Assembly: GCF_001039355.2 (NCBI RefSeq)
Contig: NW_019773736.1
Span: 805,073-869,072, forward strand
DNA from: Lingula anatina
Taxonomy: Eukaryota > Brachiopoda > Lingulata > Lingulida > Lingulidae
Length of the DNA: 64,000 nt
Direction of reading: 5' to 3'
Under the pieces are notes generated by a model, which ran no database searches, was not told where the DNA came from, and saw nothing but the letters and a program-made list of their open reading frames with translations. Below are positions 55,306 to 64,000 of the stretch, in pieces (position 1 is the stretch's first letter; each line of letters begins with the position of its first letter). The translations under genes were made by a program, and so were the position numbers.

Positions 55306-58300
55306 GTAAAGGATTTTGTACAGTTTTCTTTTTAATTAAAATTAAGTTCTTATAGCGTTTTGCATGTATGCAATTTATGAACCCCTCTAGGTTTAGAATT
55401 ATTCCAGGGATATTTTGCCATAATAGTTTTACTTGCATTTTATTTATGCTTTAATACATCTCGCTATAGTTCTTAATGCAAGCATCCCAGACACTTTCAT
55501 AAACATAGCCTTAACTTATAATGATTTAGGAGTATGTTTGTATGAATGATAGAAATGTGTCACTAGTGTCTATATCAAAAACTCTGTTCACACTCACATT
55601 TAATAGATGAGTGAATAAATCACATTTTTTAAAATTATCTTTTAGGGAGGAAGAACCTTACAAAACAGATCTCAGCGGTTCCACAATTCAATGAATATAA
55701 ACCCAGGCCCAGGAGCATATACCATATCTAAACCCAGTGATTGGGTCAAATCTCTTTCCCCAAGAAGTAGTGGTCACAGTCATGATAAATCTGGAAGAGG
55801 AAGCACAGTAAGTGTTTATGTTAATGCCTGAATTAAAGAAGAAAAAAATGCAGAAAATACTAAATAATGATGATTTAAAAGCAGAATTTTTGTTGTGTAT
55901 GTCAACGTGAATGTATAGATTAGATCAAAAAAAGCATTTTTTAGTGATCAGGCAACTTCTAAAAATCAATAAATGCATTTTTTCATAGTTAAACGTATTA
56001 TTATTTTGTTTTCAGATGTCAACAGCAAAAATTAAATTTCATCGTAAGCCAGATGCTCCTTCTATTCCAAGCCCAGGAAAAGCATATGGTTATGAGGAAA
56101 ATGAAGATGGTACACTCAGGAAGCAAGCACCACCAAATAGAGACAATTCCCTAGGACCTGCCTTTTATAAACCACAGGATGTAAGTTACCTTCACTTTGT
56201 TGGTCAGAAATTGTCGATTATAACTCGAAATTATTCAGTCCAAAAACACAATAACAAAAAAATGTGGAAGTAGTTTGTTGCACCTGTTATTACCTTAAAT
56301 ATTTTGGTTTTAGGGTTATCAGTGTAAAATAAAAGTATTTAACAAATTATTTTTCCTTCTAGACAACAAACACAAAACCCACAAAGAGTTATAAGGGTAT
56401 CCACTTTGGAAACCGCACATCACAAAGGACAGATTTTGCTGGCAAAAATGGTCCTGGACCAGGAGATTATGAACCCTATGTGGAGTCTGCGGTTAAAGTA
56501 GAAAACATCAATATGCCAGATATAGAAAAGAAAAAACATGAAGCCCAGCTTCCAAGATATCATGAATTAGTGGTGAAAGAAGAAAAGAAAAAGGTAATTG
56601 CGTGGTTGCTTTTCTCAATTTCCAGTGGGTCAATTTAAGTCACCAATCTTTTCCTTGATTGGTAATTGCCTATGTGCAATGCAGTCTAGGTTGTTAGCAA
56701 ATATTTGGTGTACAGAGTCAATATGAGTAAGTTATATTTTCATTCACATATCTTTGCAGAGGGTATCGACATTTGCTTAATTGTTTGCAAAGTGTAGTCT
56801 TGCTCTCAATCAGTTCAGCTTTTTTTCATTGCCATTTGGAAAATGTAATTGATATTGATTCTGTCAACGGAACTATGGATTGCTGCACTTGGAGTATTGT
56901 TACAATTTTGTCGGTGCTGTAATTGTACACTTCAAACAGAGTAAATGACTATGAAAAAAGATTGGATAAAAATCAATTGTCTTTTTTAAGTCATTATGTT
57001 TTTTTACATTATTTTCTAAGAATTTGTGTTTTATCATTATTAGGCTGTTCCAGGCCCGGGTAAATATGAAATCCCAGGTCAATTTGAATCTCAACCAAAT
57101 AAAGTGAACACAGAAGGAATTGAAGTTGAACACCCTCCATTTCTATCACAAGGAAAGGTAAGCAAAACTTTAAAAATCTTTTTTTTTTTAATTGTAAGCT
57201 GTGTGTTTGTTATACATCAGAGTAAGAGAAATCTGTATCCAAAAAGTGACAAATTTGTATTTTTAAAGAACTCCCTTTATTTTGCTTCAAACAAGTGAAT
57301 GCATTAGGTGGGAATCCATTCTTCTCCTCTGAACAAATCTTGATGCATTTTGTTTTCTCTGAGGATTATATACTCAGCATCAAACCATCATGTGTTTCCG
57401 CTTTTAGTGGTTAGTTTGATGACGGATCAAGTTGAAATGTCTTTGTGTCAAATCGAATAAAAAAAAGAGTGTGGTATAGCATGGCAATATCTATTTCCCT
57501 TCTCACAGCTGAATACTGATATGATATATTAGGAGTGGAAGTTGTGTCTTCCTACACATTTAATGATTTGATGATGTTAGTTATTTCCTTTTGGTATATG
57601 CACATTCACATTGTAAACTCATTGCCTTGATTGTTAACATGTTCTAGACACATATAGAGTGTTAGGAAGTTCAGTATTCATATCAGGGTGTTGATTTTAT
57701 CGGGAAGAAAAATTGTCTGAGAAGAATGCTCTGTGATGTTTACAAGCACTGACTCACAAATGAAAATATGCATGGCTGTCACAAGCTCAGTACACAACAC
57801 ATAAATTGTATCTCACCCTATTTGAACATTTGTTGCAATTAATTAGGCCCTTTACCTTGATTACCATTGCAAGTGGTAGTTTGATCCCTTAGATAATAGA
57901 AACTTATGATTGCCCAATTATAACTACAATTGGAGGGGGCCAATTTATTGTTGTGCTGTAATAGTAGATATCTAATTCATACTGAATTGGAATGAAAGGT
58001 CCTTTGAAGTTGGCTTCCAATTTTGTTTTTAAGGGCCAGAGTAATTTGATTATGTAGTCTATTGCCCCCTTGAAGTAAAGCATATGACTTTGTGAATTAG
58101 ACATCTGTGGGAATGGAAAATATCCTGTATTTCCGGAATGCTTTGAGTTAAACAAATGAAACATTAATGACACAATGAAAAGCCTAAGCCTGTTTCTGTT
58201 ATGTCTATGAACTTTTAATCCAAATTGATAGCGTTTCTTGATTCCTCATACATTTTTAATTGTCTTTACAAACTGTAATGGTCTTTTTTCTTCATTTTTC

Positions 58301-61300
58301 CAAAATACTTTAAGGTCTTGGTAGAGTGCCTACATTTCATACCATTTGATATTATCCTTTGTTAATATGTGAAATATATGTAAAATTATTTTGTATTTTT
58401 CAGAGATTTGGCCCCATTAAATCAGAAGCCCCAGCTCCAGGGACATACAATGACCCCAGGTCAGCATTCGAATCGTTAAAAAGGGTGACAGGCCTGAAGA
58501 GGAGTCCCTTTGGTCAGACAGCAGTCAGATTTCAACCATCTCACCATATTCGCAAAACTCCAGGTACGTAGAGAACAACTGATTTTTGGCGGATCCAGAG
58601 ATATTTTCTGACAGTCTTTCAAATTACCTTTGTTGATCCATCCCCTATTTTTGACTGGCTTCCGACAGAAAATATTAGGTCCCCCTCAATGTAGACTGGA
58701 AAATTCTGAACGTCTTCTGGCAGACCCAGAAGACAGTTTCAGTCTACCCCTGATTGTAAATTCTTGCATCATAAGTATAGATTAGACTGTCTTAGTCAAC
58801 AGGCTCTTTAGAAGTATCCAGTATATCAACAAGAGGTAGGGGGAAGCAAATGAAATATCCACCTGCCCTAATTATGAGTTCCTTTGTTTTTTCAAAGGGT
58901 ATTTTGGATAGATGCACTACTAATAGATGCACATTTACACATGAAAATTGTAATTATCAAAATATGCCTTTAGGGAAAAAAATTATGTTTGCTGGCAGAA
59001 CTCGATAGTCATGCTAAATGAAGAATATACTTGTGCATGATTTTCATAAATCCACTAATTGTAAAGAGATTCAGTAGTTTTAATTGTATTTTCATTGATT
59101 TTTAAATGTATCTGTGTGGTAAAAAATTCTTGAATTACTCCTATCAGTGAGAAGAACATAGATAAGCTTTTACTTGATTGGCATAATTCTCTATTGATTC
59201 TGATAAGCGTGACAATATACAATTGTCAGCCACTCATCAGACGAGAAAAAATTACACAAATCATGAAACTTGTCAGATTCGTTTGATGCATTGAAGTTCT
59301 GCCATTTGTAACGAAGCCTTTTTTGAAGGCATGGCAATGACAGCGTCCCACAAGACCATAATTCTCATTTGCATATAAATGAATAAGAATGAAAGATAAT
59401 GTTAATGAAAGACCATCTTCTGATTGTTTCACTAGATTTATAGATATAGATACAGTTTTATTTTTAGTCAATACTTGTATAATTATCAAGAAATATTTTG
59501 TATTTTATGACTTTGTGTGTGTGTGTGGGGGGGGTGCATATGCATGTGAAATATGTATTGTGACAAGCTTTTTGTTATTAATTAATTTATTTATATAATT
59601 TTTTGTTTATTTTAGGACCTGGTGCTTATCATGTGGCAGGTATGGGGGCAGACAGCATGAAAAAAGCATATATTGAGAGCACACGGAAAGGTGTGTTTGG
59701 GACAACCTCAGTCCGCATTGCACCCATGACAGAGAAAGACATCACAGAAATGCCAGGACCAGCTCAGTATCAACCAAAAGAAAAAATCTTCCAACCCAAC
59801 TACCCAACTCTTACTGCCAACTTCTCATCCTTAACATCACGGTTAAGTGAACCACCTGCAATTATAAAGGTAAGGGATAAAATCTTACAGAGACTGGTGC
59901 AATTGTATTTTTTTTTTTTTTTTTTTTTTATCAAACAGTTTGTTGAAGATGCCANATCCCACAAGACCATAATTCTCATTTGCATATAAATGAATAAGAA
60001 TGAAAGATAATGTTAATGAAAGACCATCTTCTGATTGTTTCACTAGATTTATAGATATAGATACAGTTTTATTTTTAGTCAATACTTGTATAATTATCAA
60101 GAAATATTTTGTATTTTATGACTTTGTGTGTGTGTGGGGGGGGGTGCATATGCATGTGAAATATGTATTGTGACAAGCTTTTTGTTATTAATTAATTTAT
60201 TTATATAATTTTTTGTTTATTTTAGGACCTGGTGCTTATCATGTGGCAGGTATGGGGGCAGACAGCATGAAAAAAGCATATATTGAGAGCACACGGAAAG
60301 GTGTGTTTGGGACAACCTCAGTCCGCATTGCACCCATGACAGAAAAAGACATCACAGAAATGCCAGGACCAGCTCAGTATCAACCAAAAGAAAAAATCTT
60401 CCAACCCAACTACCCAACTCTTACTGCCAACTTCTCATCCTTAACATCACGGTTAAGTGAACCACCTGCAATTATAAAGGTAAGGGATAAAATCTTACAG
60501 AGACTGATGCAATTGTAATTTTTTTTTTTATCAAACAGTTTGTTGAAGATGCCAAATTAGTTATTTTCTTGTATATTTTTTAAACCAATAGGGTTTACAA
60601 GGAAAGGGCTTGATGCAGTCCTTTTTTTTTTTTTCACTTGTCTTTTGTGGACATTTAACAGTTTCAAAACAATTACTAAAAAAATTTAAACAACAATAAC
60701 AACAAAAAAAATTTACCACATTAAACTGGGATAAAATGAAGAGAAGAAATTGATGAGTTTCTGACATTGATTATCATGGCATATTTGCTGGCTGAACAAT
60801 ACAAAGGCCAAACGGGTCATTGTACTTTATTCCCTTGTGGAGGCAGACATGTCAGTAATCATTTTCCTCCCCATTTGTTCATTGTCTCCCACATTTCTGT
60901 CAGGCCAAGGTGGGTTTTTTTCCTTATGAAATAGATATTAAAGAGGAAAATATGCAATTATTAATTAAGATTACTTTAATAATTGTATCAGTAGAAATGT
61001 CCACCATACCTGTTTCAACAAAGTAGTATGCTTACCGGGGTAGTTGAAACCATTTTAAATGCTCTTTTGGCTTTTCCTATAAGTCAGAGTTGATATATTT
61101 GCATAGGCTAACAGAGGACAATATCATGAATATATAATGATATCTCTTGATTCTACCACTTGCTTTAAAATGTGTACTTAGATCAAACTTCCCCATTAAA
61201 ATCTTAGCTCTCTGTTATGTTATGTAAAATACACATGCTTATCATGATTAGCAAGAATATGTTAGTGCTGAAAATGACCATATTATGAGTAAGGACACAA

Positions 61301-63233
61301 AGAATTGCATAATAACTTCTAAAAGAGTTTCAATGGTGACTTATGGTGAAGAGGTAGCAGAGAGGGGATGACAGGAGGCATGGAGGACTCACAGTAAATG
61401 TTTAGATAGCTCTACAAGGCTTAAACAACTCATGTTGTGTTATCAGAAGAATAGGGTTCAGATGGAATAGTTCTCTTCTTTGTTTCTACATACTTTGCTC
61501 AGAAAAGTAAAGAGGATTATGTATGGGTTTTATCCACATGCCAGATTCAGTCAGCTAACACCTATACAGATAATACTTTCTTACCTGGTTTGATAGGTTA
61601 ACAATGTGGAAATCTTGTACTCTTGAGGCTCTGGCATATGAATGCTAATTGGGAAACAAAAGACTGTAATGTTACCTGATACAGCAGACTTTAGAGCATA
61701 ATCTGAGATTTGTTCTCTGCTAAATGCTGAACCCATCTGGCAGTTAGACTTTTTCTATCCTGATTCACTATAAAATGATAAACAAAAAGAGCACTATTTA
61801 CAATTCAGTATGTAGTGTAAAAGGTATTTTATTAGAACACAAAGTTGCAACAATCAGTTGCATTTGGAGAAACCAGAAATTCCTAATTGGGTCCTTTTGT
61901 ATTCTTTTTTTTTTTAAATGCAACAGTAAGCAGTTCCCACATTTAAGTACACGCTACCTGCATTGTTAGTACATATGACACATTTATACATTTACATGAT
62001 TTCTATTCAGGAAAACCACAGTGTTGTCTGTTTTTTTATGTCCGAAATTTCAACAGAATATAATCACATTGTGAATTGCATTGTACAAGAAGCACTTTGT
62101 GACATTCAAGTTTTTTTTAATTCTGAATTAAATAATGAAATGATTCTGGTATTCTTTACAATTATGAAAAACAACTTCCGAATATATTCTATTCTTGGGC
62201 AGGTGTTTTGTCACAGACAGTGTGCAAGACTCATTTGTTAACTAATTAATAGTTCCAGGAGGAAATTAATTCTATTATCAGTAGGCGAGGAACTCCTTTG
62301 TCCCCTCTCCAATTGAAATTAATTTACTTCGGTAATTTTTTCATATGATTATTATTTTCTTTCTTTAAACTGACAACACATCTCCAGTAGAATGTATTGT
62401 TCTTTGCAGCTTGCTGTTAATCAACTGAAGGACAATTCAGTAATCACTCTTGTCTCATAAGACGTCTGCTATGCAAAGGACAGCATTCAGTCATATTGCC
62501 CTGATTAATGTAAAAAGAACTGAATGAAAATGAATGTTTACTCTTTGTTTGTGAGATGTGGAATGTCATCATTAATTGGCAAGAAGTTTTGAAAGGAGTA
62601 GTGATAGTTTTCATGATCTCTGATTAAACGAATGTGTCATAATGAGCAGTTTTCTTATTATATTTCTAGGATTGATTAGTCCCTTGATTTTTCTCAATCA
62701 ATAGTATGTGGTGGTAAATGTTCAGATCGTGTGTGAGGGGATTCATTTTTGCTAGCAGCTAGACTATTTTTTTGCTTGTGGATAGAGTAAAAGGGCAGTG
62801 AAATCTTTTATTGACAAAAATTTAAGGACACTTGAATGACAGAGGCACCAATACTTGGACTGTATAAAAATTAAGAAAAAATATGAATTTTAACAATATG
62901 TTAGCCCATGGCATCACTACCGTATTCTCTGTATGCATTCATTTTACATTAAATCTTTCAGGTGACCATTCTAAAAATTTTCTCTAAATATCTTGATTTT
63001 AACTAATGATTTTATCTAATTAGTATTATATTAATTATTTTCATTCTAGGAAATGCCACCTCCAGGATCATACGAAGTGAGCAAGTCTTTCCAGGCCTCA
63101 CAAGACAAGAGGACAGGGCCAAAACCAAGAAATGAGCAGGCGGCAAGAAGAATAGGAGCCTTCAGATCATCAACTTCCAGATTTGCCCCACCAAGGGACA
63201 TACTTTATGAGGGTACAGATGCAGAAAATCCAG
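55069..63233 (+). CDS. STPG2: STPG2-like gene, 5' part: sperm-tail PG-rich repeat containing protein 2 (gene model)
   Basis: Eight coding exons join in phase from ATG 55072 to 63233, giving about 501 codons, and the gene continues past the right edge. The start MYDRAPR and the spaced PG-rich repeats identify the family: [122 protein letters not shown]. Repeats of the form PGPGxY recur about every 40-60 residues. Proteins with these repeats are associated with sperm tails and cilia, probably at axonemal microtubules; a precise role is not known to me. No signal peptide or membrane segment is seen. A charged KKKHEAQ...EEKKK stretch (exon 4) may be helical. Exon 7 occurs twice (59616 and 60226) owing to duplication D. 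STPG1 or another SHIPPO/ODF3-type gene is less likely, because MYDRAPR and the repeat order fit STPG2. Confidence 0.88.
55646..55807 (+). CDS. STPG2: STPG2 coding exon 2 ([12 protein letters not shown]...NPGPGAYTI)
   Basis: 162 nt, phase 0, with acceptor ATCTTTTAG and donor GTAAGT. It encodes [40 protein letters not shown] and a Ser/Gly/His-rich tail. Confidence 0.9.
56016..56180 (+). CDS. STPG2: STPG2 coding exon 3 ([21 protein letters not shown])
   Basis: 165 nt, phase 0, with acceptor TTTTCAG and donor GTAAGT. It encodes [40 protein letters not shown] and [15 protein letters not shown]. Confidence 0.9.
56363..56593 (+). CDS. STPG2: STPG2 coding exon 4 ([11 protein letters not shown]...[11 protein letters not shown])
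   Basis: 231 nt, phase 0, with acceptor TTCTAG and donor GTAATT. It encodes one PG repeat followed by a lysine/glutamate-rich stretch. Confidence 0.9.
57044..57157 (+). CDS. STPG2: STPG2 coding exon 5 ([14 protein letters not shown]...FLSQGK)
   Basis: 114 nt, phase 0, with acceptor TTATTAG and donor GTAAGC. It encodes [20 protein letters not shown], then [18 protein letters not shown]. Confidence 0.9.
57158..58403 (+). other. STPG2 intron 5
   Basis: No exon or repeat recognised. Confidence 0.5.
58404..58563 (+). CDS. STPG2: STPG2 coding exon 6 ([17 protein letters not shown]...)
   Basis: 160 nt, with acceptor TTTTTCAG and donor GTACGT. It encodes [40 protein letters not shown] and [13 protein letters not shown], ending on the first base of Gly. 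Confidence 0.9.
58564..59615 (+). other. STPG2 intron 6
   Basis: Contains imperfect inverted words (GGATCCAGAGATATTTTCTG near 58591 versus CAGAAAATATTAGGTCCCCC near 58667) and a GTGTG/G8 run near 59515. The right end is copy D1. Confidence 0.5.
59616..59869 (+). CDS. STPG2: STPG2 coding exon 7, copy 1 ([13 protein letters not shown]...)
   Basis: 254 nt, with acceptor TATTTTAG and donor GTAAGG. It encodes [60 protein letters not shown] and more. A copy at 60226-60479 differs by one silent base (GAG/GAA). Confidence 0.9.
59955..59955. other. Single N: assembly join
   Basis: Separates the two copies of duplication D exactly. Confidence 0.9.
60226..60479 (+). CDS. STPG2: STPG2 coding exon 7, copy 2
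   Basis: Same 84 codons as 59616-59869. 254 nt is not a multiple of 3, so both copies cannot be read in series. It lies right of the N at 59955 and continues into the downstream intron, so it is best taken as the same exon from an overlapping contig. Confidence 0.8.
60480..63049 (+). other. STPG2 intron 7
   Basis: AT-rich; T tracts near 60622 and 61906. No exon or element recognised. Confidence 0.5.
63050..63233 (+). CDS. STPG2: STPG2 coding exon 8 ([14 protein letters not shown]...)
   Basis: 184 nt, with acceptor CATTCTAG and donor GTGAGA. It encodes [40 protein letters not shown] and [20 protein letters not shown], ending on the first base of the codon after Pro. Later exons are outside the window. 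Confidence 0.9.
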
Positions 63234-64000
63234 GTGAGAAATCTTTTACTTTTTTTATATAAGGTTGATTGTGTAGGATAACTTTTTATCAGTCATATCT
63301 TTTAATACAAACAAAAATTGAAAACTTATTTTAAAAAGATGACTCAATGTGTCATACAACTTAGGGGAAAATGTCAAATAATTGAATTTCTAGCTTTTGT
63401 TGAATAGGTAAAAACATAACCAGGGAGAAAAGCACCACACACTCATTATTTTTGCAATTCAAATTCTGCCAATTAGTTCCCTTGCAGGGGCTCTATTTTA
63501 TTCCTTCCACTGAATTGTTACTTAATCAAATTAACCAGCACCATAATGCTTTCTTAATTGCCTGATGTAAAGAAACAGATTTCCTCAGTGTTAGTCATCA
63601 AAACAATGGCATAGCTTTACTTGATCTAATTATGTAGGCATCTTTTTATGTGATTATTTTAATCTGCTTTGACATTGCACAGGTGACAGCTCAGGAAAAG
63701 AACATTTCATTTCAGTCTTATTGAATCTTGTTATAGGGCAGCTGAAGTTTGCCAGTCCCATGCCTCAGAAATACAGAGGCTGCTAAATTGAAAAAGAGCC
63801 TCAATAAAAATCAAAGCCAAATAACATGTTTAAAACCCAATTAGATTGGACTAAAACCACTGGATCTGGAACACGAAAAATTCTATTAAAAGGGTTTATT
63901 CAAAGATATGACTAAGAATTCTCCATGTTATATTTTTAAAACTCTTTTGCCCATCAACATTCCATAATTTGTTCAGAAACATCATTATCAGAGGGAAATA
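63234..64000 (+). other. STPG2 intron 8, cut by the right edge
   Basis: No further exon seen before the end of the window. Confidence 0.5.

Larger units (their letters stand above)
59346..60554. repeat. Direct duplication D (about 0.6-kb copies 59346-59954 and 59956-60554)
   Basis: Both copies start at TCCCACAAGACCATAATTCT and end at GTTTGTTGAAGATGCCA, with only a single N between them. They differ in a T-run length, a G-run length and a few bases. Each carries STPG2 exon 7. This is the layout of two contigs whose ends overlap but were not merged. Confidence 0.95.

Noticed and set aside
56900-57133. Minus-strand frame over STPG2 exon 5
   Set aside because: The plus strand carries a clear PG-repeat exon with splice sites; the antisense frame has no family features.
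58591-58740. Possible further fold-back element in STPG2 intron 6
   Set aside because: Inverted words are short and imperfect with no definable ends.

Overview
This is an AT-rich stretch of animal nuclear DNA. It has short exons with GT..AG splice sites, introns of 0.3-18 kb, many microsatellites, fold-back DNA elements and non-LTR retrotransposon fragments. Gene content (cAMP-kinase regulatory subunit, SDR42E steroid-dehydrogenase-like enzyme, sperm-tail PG-rich repeat protein) and repeat style fit a marine invertebrate bilaterian. A TTAA-flanked element starting AGGGATAATAAC resembles sequences I recall from mollusc and other lophotrochozoan genomes, but I cannot fix the phylum. I see no CRISPR, rRNA, convincing tRNA, operon or plasmid/phage feature.

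Layout. (1) 1-19.2 kb, + strand: the last eight coding exons of a type I regulatory subunit of cAMP-dependent protein kinase (PRKAR1A-like). They cover both cyclic-nucleotide-binding domains, from about human residue 117 to the stop. The dimerization/docking domain and pseudosubstrate lie upstream of the window. (2) 19.2-22.4 kb: tail-to-tail intergenic region. (3) 22.4-53.3 kb, - strand: a complete ten-coding-exon SDR42E1-like gene of 395 codons, spread over 31 kb. One 18-kb intron holds a LINE nested inside another LINE with an exact 10-bp target-site duplication. (4) 53.3-55.1 kb: head-to-head 5' region. (5) 55.07 kb to the right edge, + strand: the first eight coding exons of an STPG2-like gene; its 3' end is outside.

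The main anomaly is that four blocks occur twice in direct orientation, and each contains a coding exon: three PRKAR1A exon types and STPG2 exon 7. Single N characters (8146, 12847, 59955) sit at the junctions of three of them. Three of the four duplicated exons have lengths not divisible by 3, so using both copies would break the frame, and exon differences are synonymous only. The simplest reading is unmerged alleles or contig overlaps in an assembly of a very heterozygous individual. In particular, the 4.7-kb piece between the first two Ns reads as the alternative allele of its own flanks, displaced by a GC-rich hairpin insertion present on one haplotype. The duplication at 0.55-3.4 kb has no N and could be real.

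The three genes have no obvious joint pathway; PRKAR1A and SDR42E1 are convergent, SDR42E1 and STPG2 divergent. Apart from the genes, the content is mobile-element debris: a 317-bp near-perfect fold-back element with a 5-bp duplication, a TTAA element, a cluster of fold-back elements at 46.7-47.6 kb, and a family shared by 9.2, 13.0, 40.3 and 47.0 kb. I did not find a clear new biological system.
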